From Methanocella_A sp035319305 (GTDB lineage Archaea > Halobacteriota > Methanocellia > Methanocellales > Methanocellaceae): 12,138 nt of DNA. Positions 1-5,730 of the stretch are shown one piece after another. Below the pieces are notes generated by a model. That model did no database searches. It was not told the DNA's origin and saw only the letters and a list, made by a program, of their open reading frames with translations. The translations under genes and the position numbers were made by a program. Numbering within the stretch: position 1 is the first letter of the stretch; each line of letters begins with the position of its first letter. Where the stretch lies: positions 1 through 12,138 of the forward strand of contig DATHCY010000100.1 of the NCBI GenBank assembly GCA_035319305.1, written 5' to 3'.

Positions 1-940
1 AAAACCTGAAGGCCCGCTCCATAAACCGTTGCCGGTGGCCCATATCGATGTCTTTCAGATAGCCCGTATTTCCGCCTTCAGTAATGGTAAAATCGTAAAC
101 CTCTGGGAACAGCGATAGGAACTCCATCATATGTCCCATCAACCTCGGGGACGGAAAGTGCGGGTTTCGGTGCATTCGGTTCAGGATGTAGTCGCAGGCG
201 CCCGGCGAACTCTGCAGCATGGCGAATGTCCGCTCTCTATATGATGACGGAAGTATGAACTCGTTCACCATGATGGTCATATATTCTTCAGATGTGTAGT
301 GGGGGTCTATCACCCGATACTCCGCCATCAGGCGGAGGAACATGCTGTGTATTGCATCGATATCCTCTATTTCGTACCTTTCTCTGAGGTCCCGGAAGTT
401 CCTGTAGTATACGTTGGATATATCCCCGCTGCGTACTTGTCTGATCCATTCCCATATCAGGAGGCGCCCGGCTTCTTGCGTAGAGCTTGTCTGGGCCGCC
501 GCCCATTCCTGCCACTGCTGCGATGAAACGTTTTCTCCGATCCTCAAAATGCAGGTGCGAAAGATGTTCAGGATCACTTTTTGTTCGAAATTCCTGGAGG
601 AGGCGTAGCTCCTGAAATGAAGGGTGGTCATTATCTCGTTTTCTCGGTTGAGCTTCCTGAAGAAGTTAAAAAGAGCTCTTATCCCTCTATAGCTCTTTTC
701 CAGGCGATATGTATTCGCTTTTCCCTGCCCGTTGCTGCACCGGGAGAGTAGTCCTCTCTTCTCTAGCTTGGAGAGGTGTATCCGAAGGTTTTTCGGGCTT
801 CTAATGTTAAAATTTTCCCTGAGGTACAGACGAATGTCCGTGAAGCTCTGCACGTCTTGATCGGCCAGGAATAGCAATATGGCTGCCTTGGTCGCCCCCT
901 CCTCGTCGCGCTCTCCACGATGTCTCGGCTTTTCGGACAT
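1..940 (-). CDS. Winged-helix (ArsR/MarR-like) transcriptional regulator, C-terminus off the window
   Basis: Reading the minus strand from the ATG at 940-938 gives about 313 open codons with no stop before the window edge, so the C-terminus is missing. Residues about 15-80 look like a winged helix-turn-helix domain. A helical segment (KAAILLFLADQ) is followed by a recognition-helix-like stretch (SPKNLRIHLSKLEKRGLLSR) and a short wing. The remaining roughly 230 residues are helical, rich in Arg, Tyr and Trp, and not recognised. A GGAG motif lies about 5 nt before the ATG. The gene is divergent from the membrane protein gene at 1048, and the intergenic region holds a perfect palindrome, so it may regulate itself or that neighbour. 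The DNA-binding domain is reasonably clear. The ligand or signal is unknown. Confidence 0.72.
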   Translation of the reverse strand, partial: MSEKPRHRGERDEEGATKAAILLFLADQDVQSFTDIRLYLRENFNIRSPKNLRIHLSKLEKRGLLSRCSNGQGKANTYRLEKSYRGIRALFNFFRKLNRENEIMTTLHFRSYASSRNFEQKVILNIFRTCILRIGENVSSQQWQEWAAAQTSSTQEAGRLLIWEWIRQVRSGDISNVYYRNFRDLRERYEIEDIDAIHSMFLRLMAEYRVIDPHYTSEEYMTIMVNEFILPSSYRERTFAMLQSSPGACDYILNRMHRNPHFPSPRLMGHMMEFLSLFPEVYDFTITEGGNTGYLKDIDMGHRQRFMERAFRF

Positions 941-985
941 AGGCTCCAGGTAGGAAACCATGGTATATGAACTCTGCTACAAACC

Positions 986-993
986 CATATATC
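986..993 (+). promoter_or_regulatory. Candidate TATA box for the 1048 membrane protein gene
   Basis: The sequence CATATATC lies about 55 bp before the ATG at 1048. A transcript starting about 25 bp downstream would begin close to the palindrome at 1014-1030. This is called by pattern only; no start site is known. Confidence 0.4.
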
Positions 994-1013
994 TCAATCG
1001 ATCCTACTGTACC

Positions 1014-1030
1014 ATGCCGAAAATCGGCAT
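1014..1030. promoter_or_regulatory. Perfect inverted repeat, candidate operator or leader hairpin
   Basis: The arms ATGCCGA (1014-1020) and TCGGCAT (1024-1030) are perfectly complementary and separated by AAA. The repeat lies between a divergent winged-helix regulator gene and a membrane protein gene, just before the latter's AGAGGT ribosome binding site at 1036. A dimeric winged-helix protein could bind such a site; it could equally fold as an RNA hairpin near the 5' end of the transcript. Confidence 0.5.
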
Positions 1031-1047
1031 AATAAGAGGTGGATATT

Positions 1048-1491
1048 ATGGTATCATTCAGTTTCTGGCAAAAGTGGCTTTTTCTCGTATGCAGCTGTAC
1101 CGTCGCCCTGGGCATTTTCCTGGCGCTGATCAGCTGGTGGCCTGTCTTTGACCCGCTCAACAACAGCTTGATCTATAGCGTATTCTGGACTGGGGTGGGT
1201 CCTGATGCTTCCTCGATTCGCTTCGCAATGTGGACGTATGGCCTCTTCGGCGGAACGATGGCTGGCTGGGGCCTTACGCTTGCCTTTATCATCAACGGCC
1301 CATTCATAAAGAGGGAAAAATGGTCGAGGGATGCGTTCGCCGCAGGTGCCACCTTGTGGTTTGTCGTGGATACATTCATGTCGATCTACACTAGGGCGTA
1401 CTTTAATGTGGGGGTCAATATATCATTCGTGATTTTTATGGGGCTTCCGCTGCTGGCGACCTGGAACGAATTTAAATCTAATACTTCTTGA
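1048..1491 (+). CDS. Small integral membrane protein of unknown function (about 4 TM helices)
   Basis: This 147-residue protein has about four hydrophobic segments, near residues 8-30, 62-84, 97-115 and 122-138. They are rich in Trp and Phe, with a polar loop (FIKREKWSRD) between the second and third. No signal cleavage site or catalytic motif is visible. The start was placed at the ATG at 1048 because AGAGGT sits 7 nt before it; a GTG at 1039 would overlap that site and add only three residues. It is divergent from the winged-helix regulator gene. I do not recognise the family. A multi-helix protein in the cytoplasmic membrane is all that can be supported. Confidence 0.75.
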   Translation: MVSFSFWQKWLFLVCSCTVALGIFLALISWWPVFDPLNNSLIYSVFWTGVGPDASSIRFAMWTYGLFGGTMAGWGLTLAFIINGPFIKREKWSRDAFAAGATLWFVVDTFMSIYTRAYFNVGVNISFVIFMGLPLLATWNEFKSNTS

Positions 1492-1539
1492 AAGAGGTTT
1501 ATGTTATGTTGTAGCGGAGCATTTATGGGAGTCGAGCGA

Positions 1540-1560
1540 GGAGCGAGAAAACCTCGCTCC
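1540..1560 (+). terminator. 8-bp hairpin after the membrane protein gene; possible terminator or transposon-end structure
   Basis: GGAGCGAG (1540-1547) and CTCGCTCC (1553-1560) pair perfectly over a five-base loop (AAAAC), and the stem can extend by one A-T pair. TTTAGG follows, which is only a weak T-tract. It lies about 50 bp after the stop of the membrane protein gene and directly before the TnpB fragment. It may therefore terminate the upstream gene or be a leftover of the insertion element. Confidence 0.4.
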
Positions 1561-1565
1561 TTTAG

Positions 1566-1878
1566 GCGGGGTGGAGCCGTTTCCTCCAATACCTGGACTA
1601 CGAGGCGGAAGGAGCCGGTAGACAGTTGCTCAGGATACCATCAGGAGGCACGACGCAGAACTGTTCGATGTGCGGGGGAGGTCGTGCCGAAGACGTTGAA
1701 GGACAGGACACGCGAATGTCCGTATTGCAGATACGCCGTGAACAGGGACTTCAGCGCTGCACGGAACATACTTATGGCAGGCGTGACACACGCCGAAGAG
1801 CCTGTAGGGTCAAAGCCACCACTCCACATTAGCGTGGAGCAAGCTCTGATCATAAAACAGGAAGTCACAACCCTTTAG
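1566..1878 (+). pseudogene. tnpB: C-terminal fragment of TnpB (IS200/IS605 group), frameshifted
   Basis: TnpB is the RNA-guided nuclease carried by IS200/IS605 elements; only its C-terminal third is here. From 1566 one frame reads AGWSRFLQYLDYEAEGAGRQ and continues to the first zinc-ribbon pair in NCSMCG (cysteine codons 1662 and 1671). Near 1677 the reading passes to the next frame. This second frame reads VVPKTLKDRTRECPYC, then VNRDFSAARNIL, a variant of the family's usual DRDxNAA motif, and stops at 1876-1878. The break is one surplus G in the run at 1674-1678. A stop at 1563 blocks the upstream frame, and no N-terminal half is visible. The Gly usual after the second Cys pair is Arg, and the first Asp of the motif is Asn. 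A dead remnant is the clear reading. Confidence 0.88.
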
Positions 1879-1886
1879 GTCGTGGG
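1866..1886 (+). repeat. Right-end hairpin of the IS200/IS605 remnant
   Basis: CACAACC (1866-1872) and GGTCGTG (1878-1884) pair with one A/C mismatch over the loop CTTTA. The structure overlaps the TnpB stop codon, where elements of this group keep the right-end hairpin and the 3' part of the guide RNA. The mismatch fits decay of an element that no longer moves. Confidence 0.6.
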
Positions 1887-1894
1887 CAGTTCGC

Positions 1895-2470
1895 CTATCT
1901 GCGCTTCTTGCTGACAAGCTGAGTCTCGTACTCAACTAAAAAGCGCTGTAGCTCCTGGATCTTGCCATCGATCTCCTCATTTGCCTGGGTGATCGCCATC
2001 GATGTGTGGGTGTCGATCACGTTAAGCATCGAGCATACGGGAATCATGCTGAGTCTGATCAGTGTGTAGTACTCCGCTTCTGCGGATATCTTTTCATTGT
2101 CAGAATCTTTCAGTGATGCTAGCTTGTTATCGATTGTCCTCTTGATTTCGGTGATTGCATCGTCGACTACAACGATCTCTCTGAGGTTTTGGCTATAAAT
2201 GGCCATTGCGGATAGGTTTGACAGTATGATGAGCTTGTCAATGGCGTCTTGCTTGCTCATGTCTTCGATAGCCTTGATGACTTCGCTTTTCACTGTGTAG
2301 ACTTGTCGCTGAAAATCATAGAAGCCGACTGTGTCGGTCGTGTGAGCGGTGTCTTCGATAACTGTATTTTGGATTTGAGTCTTGGGCAGGGGCCTGGGCT
2401 GGGCGGTTTGCTGTGCCATTGACGGTTTTTGTTTGTCCGTTTTGTTTTTGTTAGGGAAAAATTCAATCAT
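1895..2470 (-). CDS. Hypothetical protein with a helical C-terminal region
   Basis: This 191-residue protein is not recognised. Residues 1-50 are polar and low complexity (Lys, Gln, Thr, Pro), probably disordered. The rest is predominantly helical with heptad-like spacing of hydrophobics (VKSEVIKAIEDM, AITEIKRTIDNKLASL) and ends in a basic tail (VSKKRR). No signal peptide or clear membrane span is visible. The start is placed at the ATG at 2470, with GGTG about 5 nt upstream; a GTG two codons earlier (2476) is the alternative. A TATA-like stretch at 2513-2502 on this strand would give a very short leader. The gene ends 16 bp from the stop of the TnpB fragment and is convergent with it. A soluble, perhaps coiled-coil, protein is inferred. 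Confidence 0.65.
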   Translation of the reverse strand: MIEFFPNKNKTDKQKPSMAQQTAQPRPLPKTQIQNTVIEDTAHTTDTVGFYDFQRQVYTVKSEVIKAIEDMSKQDAIDKLIILSNLSAMAIYSQNLREIVVVDDAITEIKRTIDNKLASLKDSDNEKISAEAEYYTLIRLSMIPVCSMLNVIDTHTSMAITQANEEIDGKIQELQRFLVEYETQLVSKKRR

Positions 2471-2501
2471 TCGCACACCAGCTGGCGAGATGCCGGCTTA
2501 A

Positions 2502-2513
2502 TACATATAATTT
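2502..2513 (-). promoter_or_regulatory. Candidate TATA box of the 191-aa gene
   Basis: Read on the minus strand this is AAATTATATGTA, about 35 bp before the ATG at 2470. This spacing fits an archaeal promoter with a leader of about 10 nt. Confidence 0.45.
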
Positions 2514-2670
2514 ATTTATGTCAGCTATAACTATTACGGTCGGAAATGAAATCCCAATTATAGAATTACTATTGTTTTGTTTCATAGTATACTCGCCTGT
2601 TTCTGCCCAGTTATTATTAAGAGTTGCCACAGCGGCGATCGTCGGAACCAAAGGCCATCGGAAAATCACG

Positions 2671-2686
2671 CAAACCTTTATATAAT
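2671..2686 (+). promoter_or_regulatory. Strong BRE/TATA promoter of the rpsM-rpsD-rpsK-rpoD operon
   Basis: CAAACC followed by TTTATATAAT is a close match to an archaeal BRE plus TATA box. Transcription would start near 2705, giving a leader of about 135 nt before the S13 ATG at 2840. This is long for an archaeal mRNA. Confidence 0.7.
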
Positions 2687-2717
2687 AAAATGCATTAGGA
2701 TAGTTGACATTTGTTCA

Positions 2718-2773
2718 TTCTATCGGTGTTTTAGATAGAACTGTCAGTGCCGTGCCGGCATACGATCGGCACT
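2718..2773 (+). promoter_or_regulatory. Two consecutive hairpins in the ribosomal operon leader
   Basis: TTCTATC (2718-2724) pairs perfectly with GATAGAA (2734-2740). AGTGCCG (2746-2752) pairs perfectly with CGGCACT (2767-2773). The second loop contains TGCCGGCA, itself a palindrome. Both lie in the predicted 5' leader of an operon encoding S13, S4 and S11. In bacteria S4 represses its operon by binding the leader; whether an archaeal protein does so here is only a hypothesis. Confidence 0.45.
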
Positions 2774-2825
2774 ACCAACAACCAGCACATGGTATCTATA
2801 AGACGCACTACGATTGGAGAGAACA

Positions 2826-2843
2826 ATGGAGTTGAGCAAATGA
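2826..2843 (+). CDS. Five-codon leader mini-ORF overlapping the rpsM start
   Basis: ATG at 2826 opens MELSK and stops at TGA 2841-2843, overlapping the S13 start codon in an ATGA junction. It has its own GGAG about 6 nt upstream. Such an overlap would let ribosomes re-initiate on rpsM. It could also be chance, because the GGAG of the S13 ribosome binding site is made from the same bases. Confidence 0.35.
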   Translation: MELSK

Positions 2844-3529
2844 CCGAAAAGACTGAAAAGACTGAAAAGAAGCAGAAAAAGTCCGAAGAGGCCGCTGCAG
2901 CAGCACCGGCCGGCCATGCTGCACCAGCCCCCAAAAAGGGCGGCAAGAAAGGGGCCGCAAAGGCCGCGGAAGGCGCAGCACCTACCGAGGAGACAGCCGG
3001 AAAGAAGGGCGGCAAGGGCAAAAAGCCGGTCGCCGAAGAGAAGCCCAAGGACGAGATCAAATACATCGTCCGTATTGCCAATACAGACCTGGACGGCACT
3101 AAGACCGTCGAGTATGCGCTGACCGGCATTCTGGGCATCGGAAATCGCATTTCTAAGATCATCGCCCGGCAGGCACAGGTAGACCCGCACGCGACCATGG
3201 GTTACCTGCCACCAGATCAGGTCGACAAGATCAAAAACGTCGTCGAGAACATCGAGGCCAATGTGCCCGTATGGATGGTCAACAGACGCAGGGACATCTA
3301 TACCGGCGAGGATAAGCATCTCTTCGGCATCGACCTTACGCTGGGCGTCAAAGAAGACATTAACATCATGAAGAAGATCCGCTGCTACAAGGGGATCAGG
3401 CACGAGCGCGGACAAAAGGTCCGTGGCCAGAGGACCAAGTCGACCGGCAGGACCGGGGCGACTGTGGGCGTCATCAGAAAGAAGGGCGAGCCAGGAGCAG
3501 GCGCCGCTAAGAAAGAGGAGAAGAAATAG
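2840..3529 (+). CDS. rpsM: 30S ribosomal protein S13 (uS13) with a long N-terminal extension
   Basis: S13 sits in the head of the small subunit and contacts 16S rRNA, S19 and the P-site tRNA. Residues about 71-230 are the archaeal protein, with the helix-hairpin-helix region (EYALTGILGIGNRISKII) and the basic tail (KGIRHERGQKVRGQRTKSTG) that runs towards the tRNA. Residues 1-70 are an extra low-complexity tail of Lys, Ala, Glu, Pro and Gly with no predicted fold; archaeal S13 is usually about 150 residues. The start was set at the ATG at 2840, with GGAG at 2828-2831. A longer frame from a GTG at 2747 would run through the leader hairpin and is not accepted. It is the first gene of the operon; rpsD starts 17 bp downstream. 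Confidence 0.95.
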   Translation: MTEKTEKTEKKQKKSEEAAAAAPAGHAAPAPKKGGKKGAAKAAEGAAPTEETAGKKGGKGKKPVAEEKPKDEIKYIVRIANTDLDGTKTVEYALTGILGIGNRISKIIARQAQVDPHATMGYLPPDQVDKIKNVVENIEANVPVWMVNRRRDIYTGEDKHLFGIDLTLGVKEDINIMKKIRCYKGIRHERGQKVRGQRTKSTGRTGATVGVIRKKGEPGAGAAKKEEKK

Positions 3530-3546
3530 CAAGGCAGGTGAGCTAA

Positions 3547-4203
3547 ATGGGGTACCCAGGAAGAATGAAGAAACTCTATGATACGCCTAACCACCCATGG
3601 CAGAAAGCAAGGATCGAAGAGGAGACCGGCCTTGTCAAGAGGTACGGCCTCAGGAACAAAAAGAGCGTCTGGAAGCACGCGTCCGAACTCAGGAAATATC
3701 GTGGCAACGCCCGGACCTTGCTGGGCGTGATGAGCGCCGGCAACCTGCCGGAAGACTCCCACTACACCCGGGACGCACAGAATATCCTGAAAAAACTTCA
3801 GACTCTCGGAATACTCAAGGAAGATGCCAAGCTTGAGGACATCCTCGCGCTCAAGGTTGAAGACATCCTCGAACGCAGACTACAGACCATCGTCTATAGA
3901 AAGGGCTACGCTAACTCCATCAAGCAAGCGCGCCAATTCATCGTCCACGGACACATCTCGCTCAACGGTCGGAAGATCACTGTGCCAGGCTACCTTGTGC
4001 TTAAGGGCGAAGAGGATATACTCAGCTTCTACGTCGGCTCTCCGATCACCAAGGAAAAGCTGATGACAAAACCAGCAACAGCAGTTCCGGCACCGAAGTC
4101 AGCCCCGAAGGCACCGCCCAGGGAGGGCGCAGCTACCCCGGCGCCGACTACCGCCGAAGCTCCTGCTGAAGCGACTACCGCCGAAACCCCAAAGGAGGGA
4201 TAA
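3547..4203 (+). CDS. rpsD: 30S ribosomal protein S4 (uS4), archaeal type with a C-terminal Ala/Pro/Thr tail
   Basis: S4 is a primary 16S rRNA-binding protein of the small subunit body. Residues 1-60 match the archaeal N-terminus (MGYPGRMKKLYDTPNHPW, then YGLRNKKSVWKHASELRKYR). The S4 RNA-binding fold lies at about 109-165 (RRLQTIVYRKG, then SIKQARQFIVHGHISLNGRK). Residues about 176-218 are a low-complexity Ala/Pro/Thr/Glu tail beyond the usual archaeal length of roughly 170-180. AGGTGA lies 6 nt before the ATG. The DNA of the tail carries the GGAGGG ribosome binding site of rpsK, and the TAA stop is in the same frame as rpsK with only two codons between them. Confidence 0.96.
   Translation: MGYPGRMKKLYDTPNHPWQKARIEEETGLVKRYGLRNKKSVWKHASELRKYRGNARTLLGVMSAGNLPEDSHYTRDAQNILKKLQTLGILKEDAKLEDILALKVEDILERRLQTIVYRKGYANSIKQARQFIVHGHISLNGRKITVPGYLVLKGEEDILSFYVGSPITKEKLMTKPATAVPAPKSAPKAPPREGAATPAPTTAEAPAEATTAETPKEG
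4194..4199 (+). promoter_or_regulatory. Strong ribosome binding site that decides the rpsK start
   Basis: AAAGGAGGGA at 4191-4200 contains a near-ideal Shine-Dalgarno core at 4194-4199, inside the last rpsD codons. It lies 7 nt before the ATA at 4207. No ATG, GTG or TTG is in frame near it, so it points to a non-standard start. Confidence 0.8.
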
Positions 4204-4206
4204 ATC

Positions 4207-4605
4207 ATAGCAGACCAGCCGCAGTTTAAGTGGGCAATCGCACACATCTTCTCATCGTTCAACAACACCATCATCACCGTCACCGACCTGACCGGCGCCG
4301 AGACGCTGGCTAAGACATCCGGTGGCATGGTGGTAAAGCAGGACCGCAACGAAAGTTCGCCATACGCGGCCATGCAGATGGCGAGCAACGTGGCAGAGCA
4401 GATCAAGGCCAAGGGAATCCACGGAGTACACATTCGCGTACGCGCACCGGGCGGCAACCACCAACGGAGCCCCGGACCAGGCGCCCAAGCAGCCATCAGA
4501 TCGCTCGCCCGTGCAGGCCTCCGCATCGGCAGGATCGAGGACGTAACACCAATACCACACGACGGCACCAGGGCTCCAGGCGGCAAGCGAGGCAGGCGCG
4601 TCTAA
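4207..4605 (+). CDS. rpsK: 30S ribosomal protein S11 (uS11), apparent ATA start codon
   Basis: S11 builds the small subunit platform near the mRNA exit region. The 132-residue reading has the usual archaeal length and sequence: KWAIAHIFSSFNNTIITVTD near the start, SGGMVVKQDRNESSPYAAMQ in the middle, and a C-terminus with RIEDVTPIPHDG and RGRRV. The frame begins after the rpsD stop (4201-4203) as ATC ATA GCA GAC CAG, where homologues read Met-Ala-Asp. The first in-frame ATG, at 4327, would remove 40 conserved residues. With GGAGGG 7 nt upstream, ATA at 4207 is the likely initiation codon; a sequencing error turning ATG into ATA is the alternative. It ends one base before rpoD. Confidence 0.9.
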   Translation: MADQPQFKWAIAHIFSSFNNTIITVTDLTGAETLAKTSGGMVVKQDRNESSPYAAMQMASNVAEQIKAKGIHGVHIRVRAPGGNHQRSPGPGAQAAIRSLARAGLRIGRIEDVTPIPHDGTRAPGGKRGRRV

Positions 4606-4606
4606 A

Positions 4607-5395
4607 ATGAAAGTGGAGATCCTCGAGCTGAAAGACCGGAAAGCGAAGTTCGTAGTCACAGACGTCACCCCAGCGTTCGCGAACGGCCTGCGCAGAGCCA
4701 TGATCGCCGATATACCCAAGATGGCGATCGATTATGTTGATATCTACGATAACACGTCGGTACTCTTCGACGAGATGCTGGCTTTACGGCTCGGCTTGGT
4801 CCCGCTAAAGACCAACCCCGACATGTACCAACTGCCGTCGGAGTGCGAATGCAAGGGAGCAGGCTGCTCCCTCTGCCAAGCCTCGCTGACACTATCAGCA
4901 GAAGGACCGTGCGTGGTCCACTCAAAAGACCTCAAGTCGTCGGATCCGGAAACGATCGCCGTCGACGCCAACATACCCATCATCGAGCTGAAGCAGGGCC
5001 AGAAAGTCGTCGTGAACTGCGTGGCCAGACTCGGCTTCTCCCGAGAGCACGCCAAATACCAGCCAGTCTGCGCCGCCGGCTACAAAAACGTTCCGATCGT
5101 TACGATCTCCGACCAGTGCGACACGTGCAAAGCATGCATCGACGAATGCCCAAGAGGCGTCTTCAAGGCCGACAAAAACAAGGTCGTAGTCACAGACCAC
5201 TACCAATGTTCTATGTGCAAACTCTGCGTCGACGTTTGCGATGCCGGAGCGATCGCCATCTCCTCCCAAGAACACGCCTATCTATTTACAGTTGAAACAG
5301 ATGGCTCATACTCCGCCCAGGAGGTCATCACCCGGGCTGTACAATCCATTAAGAACCGTGCACAGCAGCTCGGTGAGACGCTGGAAGCCTTCTAG
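4607..5395 (+). CDS. rpoD: DNA-directed RNA polymerase subunit D with two 4Fe-4S motifs
   Basis: Subunit D is the archaeal counterpart of bacterial alpha and eukaryotic Rpb3. It pairs with subunit L to seed RNA polymerase assembly. The 262-residue protein has the alpha-like dimerisation region at the N-terminus (PAFANGLRRAMIADIPKMAID) and C-terminus. The inserted domain 3 carries Cys 171, 174, 177 and 181, then Cys 201, 204, 207 and 211, two ferredoxin-like CxxCxxCxxxC sets. The second set ends in Cys-Asp rather than Cys-Pro. Four more cysteines (80, 82, 87, 90) form a separate cluster that could bind metal. Both sets are complete, so two clusters are expected, as in methanogens such as Methanosarcina. 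The start is one base after the rpsK stop, implying translational coupling. It is the last gene before a perfect terminator. Confidence 0.97.
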   Translation: MKVEILELKDRKAKFVVTDVTPAFANGLRRAMIADIPKMAIDYVDIYDNTSVLFDEMLALRLGLVPLKTNPDMYQLPSECECKGAGCSLCQASLTLSAEGPCVVHSKDLKSSDPETIAVDANIPIIELKQGQKVVVNCVARLGFSREHAKYQPVCAAGYKNVPIVTISDQCDTCKACIDECPRGVFKADKNKVVVTDHYQCSMCKLCVDVCDAGAIAISSQEHAYLFTVETDGSYSAQEVITRAVQSIKNRAQQLGETLEAF

Positions 5396-5426
5396 GCGTT
5401 CTGCATAAGGCAGAACGCCAATTTTT
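5395..5426 (+). terminator. Perfect 10-bp hairpin plus T-run ending the rpsM-rpoD operon
   Basis: GGCGTTCTGC (5395-5404) pairs perfectly with GCAGAACGCC (5410-5419) over ATAAG, followed by AATTTTT. The stem begins with the last base of the rpoD stop codon, so termination is placed as tightly as possible after the gene. Confidence 0.8.
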
Positions 5427-5493
5427 AGTTTAGCAACATCGCAGCTATCGTAAATCTAATAAACTCCCGACCAATATCCACAATTAACTTTAT

Positions 5494-5508
5494 TAACATT
5501 GAATGTTA
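5494..5508. promoter_or_regulatory. TATA-like stretch with a 7-bp-arm palindrome upstream of tRNA-Leu
   Basis: TAACATT and AATGTTA are perfect inverted arms around a single G. They overlap an AT-rich ACTTTATTAA (5488-5497) that could be the TATA box for the tRNA gene at 5557. The predicted leader would be about 40 nt. Function is unproven. Confidence 0.35.
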
Positions 5509-5556
5509 TTACTAGTCCGCTTACCGCAATTACCCTATGGTTTGTTTTTCCTCCGC

Positions 5557-5641
5557 GCGGGGGTAACCAAGTCAGGCCAAAGGTGCAGGACTTAAGATCC
5601 TGTCGCGAAGGCGTTCAAGGGTTCGAATCCCTTCCCCCGCA
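5557..5641 (+). tRNA. tRNA-Leu (anticodon UAA), intact
   Basis: The acceptor strands GCGGGGG (5557-5563) and CCCCCGC (5634-5640) pair fully, and the discriminator base is A (5641). The anticodon stem CAGGA/TCCTG (5586-5590 and 5598-5602) encloses the loop CTTAAGA, giving anticodon TAA, which reads UUA. The long variable arm (about 5603-5615) is typical of class II tRNA-Leu. The T-arm AAGGG-TTCGAAT-CCCTT is complete. CCA is not encoded and there is no intron. In Haloarcula marismortui a tRNA-Leu gene heads the L18e-L13-S9 cluster; here no such genes follow within the window. Three copies of its 3' half occur downstream. Confidence 0.96.
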
Positions 5642-5681
5642 CTCTACCAAATAGGTTCAAAGCTATCCATTTATCACAAAA

Positions 5682-5691
5682 AAGATTATAC
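5682..5691 (+). promoter_or_regulatory. Candidate TATA box of the 62-aa membrane protein gene
   Basis: AAGATTATAC lies about 45 bp before the TTG at 5731. This would give a leader of about 20 nt. Confidence 0.35.
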
Positions 5692-5730
5692 TGTAATGAA
5701 CCCATATTAAAGATAATTGGGGGTATACCA

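Noticed and set aside
807..1163. 118-aa minus-strand frame
   Set aside because: It overlaps the start of the winged-helix gene in another frame and runs through the divergent promoter region and into the membrane gene; composition is not protein-like.
1551..1575. A second IS200/IS605 right-end hairpin (CTCGCTCC TTTA GGCGGGG)
   Set aside because: Pairing is poor, and the 3' half is already explained as the first TnpB codons (AGWS).
2463..2669. Minus-strand frame of 68 aa, or about 40 aa from an inner ATG, upstream of the 191-aa gene
   Set aside because: It overlaps the likely TATA box of the 191-aa gene and lacks a good ribosome binding site; the stop/start overlap alone is not enough.
2747..2839. 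Longer S13 start at the GTG at 2747
   Set aside because: It would translate the leader hairpin, has no ribosome binding site, and the extra 31 residues do not look conserved; the ATG at 2840 has GGAG.
2744..3532. Long minus-strand frames opposite rpsM, rpsD, rpsK and rpoD
   Set aside because: They are shadows of well-recognised ribosomal and polymerase genes.
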